Source of the DNA: Paenibacillus arenilitoris
GTDB taxonomy: Bacteria > Bacillota > Bacilli > Paenibacillales > Paenibacillaceae
Reading direction: 5' to 3'
Assembly (NCBI RefSeq): GCF_014705655.1
Contig: NZ_JACXIY010000013.1
Span: 1 to 64,000 of the forward strand
Length of the DNA stretch: 64,000 nt
The translations under genes and the position numbers were made by a program. Under the pieces are notes generated by a model, which saw nothing but the letters and a program-made list of their open reading frames with translations, had not been told where the DNA came from and ran no database searches. Positions 7,718-15,217 of the stretch are shown piece by piece (the first letter of the stretch is position 1; every line of letters begins with the position of its first letter).

Positions 7718-9108
7718 AAAGCGTGCAAACGAGAATGGTGTGGAGCTACCTGCTCCTCATCGTCCTTGTCGTCGGCGTGCTGGGCGGCGTATTCGCGGCC
7801 TTGATGTGGAATTATTATTACGGAAGCGCGCAGAGCTCGGTCAAGCAGCGTGCGGAGTCTGCGCTCAACCTTCATGCCCGCTCGCTGTCCTCGCTCACGG
7901 TGCAGGACCAGGCGGATTATATGCTGCAGTACATGGTGGAAGGCGGCACGCGCCTGCAGCTGCTGGACAGTACCGGCCGCGTCCGGATCGATTCGGACGG
8001 CTTCGCTCCCGATATCCGGTACGAGACCGCCGACGTGCGGGCGGCGATCGCCGGCGCGACGGGAAGCTGGCGGGGCGTCGATCCCTACTTCGGGGAGCGC
8101 GTCATGTCCGTGACGATTCCGCTCTGGAACGAGACGCGCGTCGTATCGATGCTGCGCTACTCGGCTTCGCTGGCGCAGGTGGACGCGATGGTCAGCCTGC
8201 TCATCCGGATGGCGGCTGCCGTCGGCATCGGCGTCGTGCTGCTCTTCCTCGGCCTCAGCCTGTTCCTCGCGCAGCGGATCGTGCGGCCGATCCGCGAGCT
8301 GACGCGGGCCGCGCGCTATATGGCGGGCGGCGATTGGACGAAGCGGGCGCTGCAGAAGAGCGACGACGAGATCGGGCAATTGGCCGAAACGTTCAATACA
8401 TTGGCCATGGAGCTGAGCAAGCGGGAGAAGCTGAAGAACGATTTTATATCGTCGATCTCCCATGAGCTCCGCACCCCGCTGACGTCGATCAAGGGCTGGA
8501 GCGAGACGCTGAAGGAAAGCAAGCCCGGGGAGGACGACGAAGAGGTCAAGCTCGGCTTGTCGATCATCGGCAAGGAGACGGAGCGGCTGACGGGGCTGGT
8601 GGAGGATTTGCTCGATTTCTCGAAGCTGTCTGCGCGGGCGATGGAGCTGAGCACCGAGGTGCTCGACTTCAACGGTCCGGTGCGGGAGACGGTGAGCCAG
8701 CTGACCGTGCGGGAAGAGCAGACGAAGGTGAGGCTGCTGGCCGCGTACGGCAAAGGGCCGATCGTCGTCCGAGGCGACGCCAACCGGCTGAAGCAGGTCA
8801 TGATCAATCTGATCGACAACGCGTTCAAATTCACGCCGGCGGGCGGCACGATTCGGGTCGCCACCTCGTCGGAGAAGGACGAGGCGATGCTGACGGTGTC
8901 GGATACCGGCTGCGGCATCGGCGAAGAGCATCTGCCCCATGTGACCGAGAAGTTTTACAAGGCGATTACGGGTCAAGGCGGTTCCGGCCTGGGGCTGGCC
9001 ATCTGCAAGGAAATCATCGAGCTCCACGGCGGACGGCTTACCGTCGACAGCGAACGCGGAGCCGGGACGATCGTGACGGTTCGGGTGCCGCTTATGCACG
9101 AGGCGTAA
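7714..9108 (+). CDS. Sensor histidine kinase (HAMP, HisKA, HATPase)
   Basis: Membrane sensor kinase of 464 aa, partner of the preceding regulator. A first transmembrane helix spans about residues 12-34, an extracellular sensor part follows to about 155, and a second helix spans about 160-188. Then come a HAMP linker, a HisKA dimerisation helix with phosphoacceptor His250 (SSISHELRTP) and a HATPase domain with N box (NLIDNAFKF), G1 (SDTGCGIG) and G2 (GSGLGL). ATG 7714 overlaps the regulator stop codon (ATGA), typical of translational coupling. The open frame extends far upstream, but those codons overlap the regulator gene. The signal sensed is unknown; the two upstream envelope genes suggest a cell-wall cue. 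Confidence 0.96.
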   Translation: MKSVQTRMVWSYLLLIVLVVGVLGGVFAALMWNYYYGSAQSSVKQRAESALNLHARSLSSLTVQDQADYMLQYMVEGGTRLQLLDSTGRVRIDSDGFAPDIRYETADVRAAIAGATGSWRGVDPYFGERVMSVTIPLWNETRVVSMLRYSASLAQVDAMVSLLIRMAAAVGIGVVLLFLGLSLFLAQRIVRPIRELTRAARYMAGGDWTKRALQKSDDEIGQLAETFNTLAMELSKREKLKNDFISSISHELRTPLTSIKGWSETLKESKPGEDDEEVKLGLSIIGKETERLTGLVEDLLDFSKLSARAMELSTEVLDFNGPVRETVSQLTVREEQTKVRLLAAYGKGPIVVRGDANRLKQVMINLIDNAFKFTPAGGTIRVATSSEKDEAMLTVSDTGCGIGEEHLPHVTEKFYKAITGQGGSGLGLAICKEIIELHGGRLTVDSERGAGTIVTVRVPLMHEA

Positions 9109-9127
9109 GCGAAGCGGCGCCCAGCCG

Positions 9128-9247
9128 TCATTCTTTGTAAAAAAGCAATTTCCGCCTCGCCACGACGTAAATGATCGCGATCACCGCGCCGAGGATAATG
9201 AGGAAAGACAGCCAATGCTCGCTTAGCCATTCGATCCATAAAGGCAT
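9128..9247 (-). CDS. Small single-pass membrane protein, 39 aa
   Basis: A short minus-strand frame begins MPLWIEWLSEHW and ends RRKLLFYKE. A central hydrophobic helix of about 21 residues (LSFLIILGAVIAIIYVV) is flanked by acidic and aromatic residues on the N side and by Arg/Lys on the C side. This is a good membrane topology with the C-terminus inside. A Shine-Dalgarno (GGGAGGTG) lies about 10 nt before the ATG. It sits between two plus-strand operons, convergent with the kinase and divergent from the transporter. I do not recognise a family. The ribosome site together with a clean transmembrane segment makes it more likely than chance, but it is unproven. Confidence 0.6.
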   Translation of the reverse strand: MPLWIEWLSEHWLSFLIILGAVIAIIYVVARRKLLFYKE

Positions 9248-9442
9248 CGCCAAACGCACCTCCCATACGGAATTTTCCCGTTCTTATTATTCCATGAAGA
9301 CAAGGAAATTATCGAAGCGAGCGGCAGCCCGGCGGCGCCGCCTTTTTGGCGCACGCTTCAATTAAAGCGGTTCTGTTTCGACAAAAATTGTGCTAATCTC
9401 AATAATTGGGACACGATTATGAAAATGGAGGAGAGTGAAGAG

Positions 9443-10360
9443 ATGTTCCGAAAACAAAAATTTTTTTTGGTATTAACATGTCTTCTGGTCTCTTGCCTGA
9501 TGATGGCTTCCTGCGGGAAGCCGGCCGGCGAAGCCGGGGAAGAAGGCGGCAAGCCGAAGGAGTTCTTGATCGGCGTCATTCCGGCGCAGGGCAGCAATCA
9601 GATGAAGCTCGGGGCGGACAAGCTCGCGGAGCGGCTGGCGGAGAAGCTCGGCTACGGCGTGCGCGCGGAAATTTATCCGGATTACAACGGCGTCGTCGAA
9701 GCGATGGGCGCGGGAAAGGTGCAGATGTCCTATCTGGGACCGCTCACTTACGTCGAGGCACATGAGCGGTACGACGTCGAAGCGATCGTGACGCAGCTGA
9801 TCGAGGGCAAGCCCTATTATTATTCCTACCTGATCGCTCCGGCCGATACCCCATACGCGTCTCTCGACGACGTCGTGGCGCACGCAAAGGATATAAGGTT
9901 CGCGTTCGGTGACATCAGCTCGACATCGGGCAGTCTCATTCCGGGGATTGCGCTCAAGGACGCCGGCGTGTTCAAATCCCAGCAGGAGCATGATTTCAAA
10001 AGCGTGACTTATACCGGCGACCATACGGCGACGGCGCTCGCGATCCAGAACGGGATGCAGGACGTCGGGGCGATCGACAGCGCTTATTTCAACAACCTCG
10101 CGAAGCAGGGGAAGATCGACGGGGAGAAATTCAAAATCGTCTGGCAATCCGAGGAGCTGTTCCAGTATCCGTGGGCCGTCGTCGGCAGCATGTCCGAGGA
10201 GGACATCGCGACCATCCGCGAGACGATGCTCTCGATTACGGACGAGGACATTCTGAGCGCGTTCGGCGGCGCCAGCGGTTTCACCGAGGCCGGCAATGAC
10301 GACTATGCGTCGATCAGGCAGGCTGCGATTGCCGACGGGCGCATCAAACCGCGGGAGTAA
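9443..10360 (+). CDS. PhnD-like substrate-binding lipoprotein, probably for a selenium oxyanion
   Basis: Periplasmic-type binding protein of the phosphate/phosphite/phosphonate family (PhnD-like), 305 aa. The signal peptide ends MMASC (lipobox, Cys24). The mature part has the family features: GVIPAQGSNQM near the start, then GAGKVQMSYLGPLTY, FGDISSTSGSLIP (the oxyanion-binding region) and DVGAIDSAY. ATG 9443 is supported by GGAGG about 11 nt upstream. The next genes encode a permease, an ATPase, SelD and MnmH on the same strand with almost no gaps. A branch of this binding-protein family found beside selD has been named a putative selenate transporter component, which fits here. Phosphonate or phosphite uptake remains possible. 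Confidence 0.85.
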   Translation: MFRKQKFFLVLTCLLVSCLMMASCGKPAGEAGEEGGKPKEFLIGVIPAQGSNQMKLGADKLAERLAEKLGYGVRAEIYPDYNGVVEAMGAGKVQMSYLGPLTYVEAHERYDVEAIVTQLIEGKPYYYSYLIAPADTPYASLDDVVAHAKDIRFAFGDISSTSGSLIPGIALKDAGVFKSQQEHDFKSVTYTGDHTATALAIQNGMQDVGAIDSAYFNNLAKQGKIDGEKFKIVWQSEELFQYPWAVVGSMSEEDIATIRETMLSITDEDILSAFGGASGFTEAGNDDYASIRQAAIADGRIKPRE

Positions 10361-10362
10361 GC

Positions 10363-11109
10363 GTGAGGAGGATAGCTGCCGCGGCAGCCGTTGTCGCCCT
10401 GCTCGTATGGTCGGGCGCCGGGATCGGCTTCTCGGCGGGAGCGTTCGGCGACCTCGGCAATACGTTCGCGTTCGTCGCCGAGCACTGGTTTCCGGCCGAC
10501 TTGGCCGATTGGAAAACCGCGCTGCGAGCGATGGCCGATACGCTGCAGATCGCGGTATTCAGCACGCTGGCCGCGCTTGCGATCGCTTTTCCGCTCAGCT
10601 TCCTGGCCGCCCGGAACTGGGCGCCTTATCGCTGGCTGTACGATGCGACCCGGTTCGGGTTTAATCTCATCCGGTCGATTCCGGAGCTCGTCCTGGCGCT
10701 CGTCTTCATTCCGACGCTCGGACTCGGCCCGATGCCGGCGGTCATGGCCTTAATCATCCATAATATCGGCGTGTTCGGCAAGCTGCTGTCCGAGACGATC
10801 GAAGCGGCGGACGACGGGCCGCAGGAGGCCGTCAAGGCGATGGGCGGAACGAGGCTGCTCGTGGCGCTGTACGGCATTATTCCGCAGATGCTCCCGCTTG
10901 CGCTTTCCCATTATTTTTACCGGCTGGAGGTGGCGATCCGCACGACGCTGATCCTCGGCATCGTCGGCGCGGGCGGCCTCGGCCAAATGCTGTATAATGA
11001 TTTCAAGCAGTTCATGTATCAGAAAGTGACGTTCGAGGTGCTGCTTATTATGGTTCTGGTCACCGCGGTCGATTACGCGGGCGCGCTGATCCGAAAGCGG
11101 GTGAAGTAA
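10363..11109 (+). CDS. PhnE-like ABC transporter permease
   Basis: Inner-membrane permease of 248 aa in the PhnE family, with about six hydrophobic segments. The cytoplasmic EAA-type loop is visible as SETIEAADDGPQEAVKAMG, and the C-terminal part has the typical RTTLILGIVGAGGLGQML. The GTG start (10363) lies 2 nt after the stop of the binding protein, and GGGAG just upstream provides the ribosome site. Likely translocates the ligand of the preceding lipoprotein, powered by the next gene. The link to selenium is inferred from position only. Confidence 0.88.
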   Translation: MRRIAAAAAVVALLVWSGAGIGFSAGAFGDLGNTFAFVAEHWFPADLADWKTALRAMADTLQIAVFSTLAALAIAFPLSFLAARNWAPYRWLYDATRFGFNLIRSIPELVLALVFIPTLGLGPMPAVMALIIHNIGVFGKLLSETIEAADDGPQEAVKAMGGTRLLVALYGIIPQMLPLALSHYFYRLEVAIRTTLILGIVGAGGLGQMLYNDFKQFMYQKVTFEVLLIMVLVTAVDYAGALIRKRVK

Positions 11110-11110
11110 G

Positions 11111-11869
11111 CTGCTTGAGCTTAGAGGAATAAGCAAAACGTACGCAGGCGAGAAGAAGCCTGCGCTGGAACGCGTCGATCTGCGCATCGGGCCCGGCGAA
11201 TTCGTCGTCGTACTCGGGCGGAGCGGCGCGGGCAAATCCACGCTGATCCGGTGCATCAACCGGCTCGTCGAGGCGGACGAGGGCGAGGTCGTATGGAACG
11301 GCCGCTCCGTTACGGGCATGAACGCAAGGCAGCTGCGCTGCATCCGGGGCGAGATCGGCATGGTCTTCCAGCATTTTCAGCTGCTTACGAGGCTGTCGGC
11401 TTGGACGAACGTCATGGCGGGGGGCTTTGCCGGCATGCCGCTCTGGCGTCCGCTGCTCGGCGCGTTCTCCGCGGAGGACCGGCAGCGCGCCCTTGCGGCA
11501 TTGCGGGAGGTCGGGCTTGAGGAGTACGCGAGGCGCCGGGTCGAAGAGCTGAGCGGCGGGCAGAAGCAGCGCGTCGCGATCGCCCGCGTCCTCATGCAGC
11601 GGCCGAAGCTGCTGCTCGGTGACGAGCCGATCTCGAGCCTCGACGCCGTGACCGCGGAGCGGGTCATGGGGTTTATTGCCGGTCTGCACCGGCGGCATGG
11701 GGTTACCGTCATGCTCAACTTGCACGACGTGGCGGCGGCCCGCGCTTACGCGTCGCGGATCATCGGACTGTCCGCCGGCCGCGTCGTGTTCAACGGCGCG
11801 CCGAAGCAGCTGACGGACGCGGCGCTGCGCCGCATCTATCCGCCGGACGATGAAGATGGCGCACACTAA
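11111..11869 (+). CDS. PhnC-like ABC transporter ATPase, apparent CTG start
   Basis: ATPase subunit of the PhnDEC-like transporter, 252 aa. Walker A is GRSGAGKST (about residues 36-44), the Q loop is in VFQHFQLL, the signature is LSGGQKQRVAIA, and Walker B with D loop is LLLGDEPISSLD. A conserved LNLHDVA switch follows. The alignable N-terminus LELRGISKTY begins right after CTG at 11111. No ATG, GTG or TTG exists in this frame between the upstream stop (TGA overlapping 11099-11103) and the Walker A motif; the first ATG (11279-11320 region) would remove Walker A. CTG lies 1 nt after the permease stop with GGGTGAAG upstream. I therefore call CTG the start. A sequencing error is the main alternative. 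Confidence 0.85.
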   Translation: MLELRGISKTYAGEKKPALERVDLRIGPGEFVVVLGRSGAGKSTLIRCINRLVEADEGEVVWNGRSVTGMNARQLRCIRGEIGMVFQHFQLLTRLSAWTNVMAGGFAGMPLWRPLLGAFSAEDRQRALAALREVGLEEYARRRVEELSGGQKQRVAIARVLMQRPKLLLGDEPISSLDAVTAERVMGFIAGLHRRHGVTVMLNLHDVAAARAYASRIIGLSAGRVVFNGAPKQLTDAALRRIYPPDDEDGAH

Positions 11870-11889
11870 ACGAGCGAGGAGCGATAGAG

Positions 11890-12942
11890 ATGTCCCAAAG
11901 CGATAAAATAAAATTGACCAGCTTATCGAGCAAAGGAGGCTGCGGCTGCAAAATCGGCCCGGCCGATCTGGCGGCGGTGCTTCGCAATCTGCCGGCGCAG
12001 GAGCCGAACCCGCAGCTGCTCGTCGGACTCGATACGAGCGACGACGCCGGGGTGTACAAGCTTAGCGATGAGCTGGCGCTCGTGCAGACGGTCGACTTTT
12101 TCACGCCGATCGTCGATGATCCGTATGCCTTCGGGCAGGTCGCCGCGGCCAATGCCATCAGCGACATCTACGCGATGGGCGGCAAGCCGCTCACCGTGCT
12201 GAACATCGTCGCCTTCCCGATTCATACGCTGGACAAGCAGATTCTGACCGACATATTGCGCGGCGCTGCGGACAAGGTGAAGGAAGCGGGCGCGACGCTT
12301 GTCGGCGGGCATTCGATCGACGACAAGGAGCCGAAGTTCGGGCTCGCGGTCACCGGTCTCGTCCATCCGGACAAGGTCCGCACCAATGCCGGGGCGAGGC
12401 CCGGGGATAAGCTTATTCTGACGAAGCCGATCGGCGTCGGCATATTGACGACGTCCATCAAGAAGGACCAGCTGGCCGAGGATGAGATCGACCGGGTCGT
12501 CCGCGTCATGTCGATGCTGAACAAGACTGCGGCGGAGACGATGGAGCCGTATGACGTCCATGCCTGCACGGACGTGACCGGCTTCGGCCTGCTCGGCCAC
12601 GCGTCGGAGATGGCCAAGGGAAGCGGCGTCGGCATTCGCATCGCCAAAGGAAGCGTTCCGACGCTGCCGCGGGTTCGCGAATTGGCGGAGGCGGGCTTCG
12701 TGCCGGGCGGGACGAAAAACAACTACGCGCATCTGGAGGGCTCGGTGACGTTCGCCGAAGAGCTGGATCAGATCGATCAATGGATTCTATGCGACGCCGT
12801 CACTTCCGGAGGATTGCTGATCGCCGTCGAGCCGAAGCAGGCCGATGCGCTGTTAGGCGAGCTGCGCGCCGCAGGCGTCGACGCCCATCAGATCGGAGAG
12901 GCGACGGACGAGCATCCGGGCCACATACGCATAACGGTATAG
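11890..12942 (+). CDS. selD: Selenide, water dikinase SelD
   Basis: Makes selenophosphate from selenide and ATP, the selenium donor for 2-selenouridine in tRNA and for selenocysteine. The glycine-rich N-terminal motif is GGCGCKIG, with the catalytic positions occupied by Cys18 and Lys21. This version uses cysteine, not selenocysteine. The AIRS-type fold motifs follow: LVGLDTSDDAGVY, TVDFFTPIVDDPYAFG, AANAISDIYAMGG, VGGHSIDD and DVTGFGLLGH. Length 350 aa is typical. It starts 20 bp after the ATPase gene with a Shine-Dalgarno (GAGGAG), and mnmH follows 29 bp downstream. No selA or selB is in the window, so tRNA selenation is the likely use here. Confidence 0.97.
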   Translation: MSQSDKIKLTSLSSKGGCGCKIGPADLAAVLRNLPAQEPNPQLLVGLDTSDDAGVYKLSDELALVQTVDFFTPIVDDPYAFGQVAAANAISDIYAMGGKPLTVLNIVAFPIHTLDKQILTDILRGAADKVKEAGATLVGGHSIDDKEPKFGLAVTGLVHPDKVRTNAGARPGDKLILTKPIGVGILTTSIKKDQLAEDEIDRVVRVMSMLNKTAAETMEPYDVHACTDVTGFGLLGHASEMAKGSGVGIRIAKGSVPTLPRVRELAEAGFVPGGTKNNYAHLEGSVTFAEELDQIDQWILCDAVTSGGLLIAVEPKQADALLGELRAAGVDAHQIGEATDEHPGHIRITV

Positions 12943-12971
12943 GAAGAGATCGAAAAGGAGCTGCTGACCGC

Positions 12972-14030
12972 ATGTTTCAAGACATCACCGTAGAAGAACT
13001 TCTCGAGCTTCGGCGCAAAGGGGAAGCGCAGCTGATCGACGTGCGCTCCCCGTCCGAATACGCGGAGTCCACCATTCCGGGCAGCGTCAATATTCCGCTC
13101 TTCGACGATAAGGAGAGGGCGGAGATCGGCACGCTGTACAAGCAGGAAAGCGTGGAGGCGGCCAAGGAGCGGGGGCTGGAGATCGTATCGGGCAAGCTGC
13201 CGGGCTTCATTCGGGAGATCGCGGGGAGCGGCCCGCCCCGCAAGGTCGTCTTCTGCTGGCGCGGCGGCATGCGGAGCCGGACTTCGGCGACGCTCGCTTC
13301 GCTGATGGGGCACAAAATGTACCGCTTGACCGGCGGCTTCCGCGCTTACCGGAGATGGGTCGTCGAGACGCTCGAAGGCATCGCCGAGCTGCCGCCTTGC
13401 TACGTCGTCAACGGCTTCACGGGCACGGGCAAGACGGAGCTGCTGGCCAGGCTGCGCGAACGCGGCTACCCGGTACTCGATCTGGAATGGATGGCCCAGC
13501 ACCGCGGATCGATCTTCGGCCACATCGGCCTCTCGCCAAGCAACCAGAAGACGTTCGATTCGCGGCTCGTTCACGAGCTCATCCGCTTGAAAGACGCGCC
13601 TTACCTCATCCTGGAAGCGGAGAGCAAGCGGATCGGCAAGATCGTGCTGCCCGAATTTCTGATGAAGGCGAAGGAAGCGGGAACTTCCTTGTATGTCGAA
13701 ATGCCGATCGAAGCGAGAGTGGCGAATATCGTCGGAGATTATAAGCCCGCTGAGCATAAGGAGGATTTTGTCCGTTCCTTCGAGCGGATCGAGAAGCGGA
13801 TTCATACGCCCGTTGCCGCCGAAATTCGGGCTTCGCTCGCGGAAGACCGGTTCGAGGACGCGGCCAGGCTGCTGCTGCTCCATTATTACGACCCTCGTTA
13901 CCAATACGCGACCGAGCAATATGAGCAGGAGCGGATAACGATCGCGGCCGCGGGTGTGAACGAGGCGCTGGAGATGATTATCCGCGGCCTTCCGAAGCTT
14001 CCGGCGGACTGGGCGCGGGATGCGTCGTAA
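12972..14030 (+). CDS. mnmH: tRNA 2-selenouridine synthase MnmH (SelU/YbbB)
   Basis: Converts 2-thiouridine to 2-selenouridine at the wobble position of Lys, Glu and Gln tRNAs, through a geranylated intermediate, using selenophosphate from SelD. The N-terminal rhodanese domain contains LIDVRSPSEY and the catalytic Cys95 in VVFCWRGGMRS. The second half is a P-loop domain with GFTGTGKTELL followed by AQHRGSIFG. Length 352 aa fits the family. ATG 12972 has AAGGAG about 12 nt upstream. Directly behind selD on the same strand, it completes a compact selenium uptake and use operon, and a terminator follows. Confidence 0.96.
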   Translation: MFQDITVEELLELRRKGEAQLIDVRSPSEYAESTIPGSVNIPLFDDKERAEIGTLYKQESVEAAKERGLEIVSGKLPGFIREIAGSGPPRKVVFCWRGGMRSRTSATLASLMGHKMYRLTGGFRAYRRWVVETLEGIAELPPCYVVNGFTGTGKTELLARLRERGYPVLDLEWMAQHRGSIFGHIGLSPSNQKTFDSRLVHELIRLKDAPYLILEAESKRIGKIVLPEFLMKAKEAGTSLYVEMPIEARVANIVGDYKPAEHKEDFVRSFERIEKRIHTPVAAEIRASLAEDRFEDAARLLLLHYYDPRYQYATEQYEQERITIAAAGVNEALEMIIRGLPKLPADWARDAS

Positions 14031-14059
14031 GGCAAAGCGATCAGGAAACGTTCGGCCAT

Positions 14060-14098
14060 GGCCATTCGAAGCGAGATGCTTTGGAATGGCCTTTTTTT
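14060..14098 (+). terminator. Terminator after mnmH
   Basis: Arms GGCCATTCGAAGC and GCTTTGGAATGGCC pair with one bulge around GAGAT, followed by TTTTTTT. Ends the selenium operon. Confidence 0.9.
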
Positions 14099-14112
14099 CT
14101 GCGTGAAGGTGA

Positions 14113-14142
14113 TTGACAGGCGCTTGGAAACGATGGTATCAT
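14113..14142 (+). promoter_or_regulatory. Sigma-A-type promoter for the alpha/beta hydrolase gene
   Basis: TTGACA at 14113-14118 and TATCAT at 14137-14142 with an 18-bp spacer, about 70 bp before the hydrolase start and just after the mnmH terminator. Confidence 0.6.
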
Positions 14143-14213
14143 GGCTTTACTCAAATTCATAGTATACGGGTAGGAATTATTATATTTATCAGGCGGCAAG
14201 GGAGGCCATCGGA

Positions 14214-15038
14214 ATGGAGAAGCAATTGACATTGCGGCATAACGGACTGGAGCTGGCGGCGACGCTGCATTACCCGACGGACGGCGGGAGCCGTGACGGT
14301 TCGGAGAAAAAGCAGGCGATCGTTATTTGCCACGGCTTTATCGGCTCGCGGGTCGGCGTGGACCGGCTGTTCGTCAAGACGGCGCGGGCGCTCGCCGCGC
14401 AGGGCTCGTACGTGCTGCGATTCGATTACGGCGGCTGCGGCGAGAGCGGCGGCGACTACGGGGCGCTCGGCTTCGATTCGATGGTCGATCAGACGAGGAC
14501 GGCGATCGATTACGTAGCGGACATGGAATGCGTCGATCTCCGCCGGATCGTCCTGCTCGGGCACAGCCTCGGGGGAGCGGTCGCGATCATGACGGCGGTG
14601 AAGGACAGAAGGGCGAAGCGGCTCGTGCTTTGGTCGCCCGTCGCTTACCCGTTCAACGATATCGTGCGCATCGTCGGCCGAAGCAGCTACGACGAAGCCG
14701 TTACGACCGGGAGCTCGGATCACCAAGGCTACACGCTGCAGCCCGTCTTCTTCGATTCGCTGCTGCAGCATCAGCCGTTCCAGGCGGCGACGAAATTCGG
14801 GGGCGAGGTGCTGCTCGTTCACGGCACGAGCGACGAGCTTATTCCGGTCGATTACAGCTTCCTCTACCAGAAGGTGTTCTGGACCCGGAGCGAGGGGCTG
14901 TGCGACAAGGAAATTATTTTTCAGGCGAATCATACGTATTCGTCCCGCACGCATCAGGAGGAAGCGATCCGCGTGACGTCGGAGTGGCTCGGCGGGCTCG
15001 ACAAGAAGCAGGAGGAATGGCATCACTGGAGCATTTGA
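14214..15038 (+). CDS. Alpha/beta hydrolase
   Basis: Soluble serine hydrolase of 274 aa. The oxyanion region is ICHGFIGSR, the nucleophile elbow is GHSLGG, and the late histidine is probably in QANHTYS. The acid residue is probably the Asp in HGTSDELIP. FDYGGCGESGG before the nucleophile is typical of esterase/acylglycerol lipase-like members. The start is supported by GGGAGG about 10 nt upstream. It has its own promoter and is followed by a terminator, so it is monocistronic. The substrate cannot be inferred. Confidence 0.88.
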   Translation: MEKQLTLRHNGLELAATLHYPTDGGSRDGSEKKQAIVICHGFIGSRVGVDRLFVKTARALAAQGSYVLRFDYGGCGESGGDYGALGFDSMVDQTRTAIDYVADMECVDLRRIVLLGHSLGGAVAIMTAVKDRRAKRLVLWSPVAYPFNDIVRIVGRSSYDEAVTTGSSDHQGYTLQPVFFDSLLQHQPFQAATKFGGEVLLVHGTSDELIPVDYSFLYQKVFWTRSEGLCDKEIIFQANHTYSSRTHQEEAIRVTSEWLGGLDKKQEEWHHWSI

Positions 15039-15053
15039 CGGTTACCGGATCAG

Positions 15054-15097
15054 GCAGCGCGGAGCATAATACGGCTCGCATCGGCGCTGCTTTTTTT
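15054..15097 (+). terminator. Terminator after the alpha/beta hydrolase
   Basis: Arms GCAGCGC and GCGCTGC, with an inner GAGC/GCTC pairing, followed by TTTTTTT. Confidence 0.85.
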
Positions 15098-15217
15098 CGT
15101 GCCTGGGCGGAAAAAAAGGAATGGATGACGAGACATCCTGCCCGAAATGTGTTTAAATGGAAGTTAAGTGAAAGCGAAAACATGCCGTATATACCGGAGA
15201 TAAAGGCAGGGTTGCAC

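Noticed and set aside
9443..11869. Ordinary phosphonate uptake operon (phnCDE) as the only reading
   Set aside because: No phosphonate-degrading gene is nearby and the next two genes are for selenium. Kept only as an alternative.
11890..12942. Selenocysteine-containing SelD
   Set aside because: The catalytic position is a normal cysteine codon (Cys18), and no in-frame TGA is present.
14327..15217. Long frame running through the alpha/beta hydrolase into the DUF3048 gene
   Set aside because: Only the part after ATG 15218 matches a family; the rest is out of frame with the clear hydrolase and crosses its terminator.
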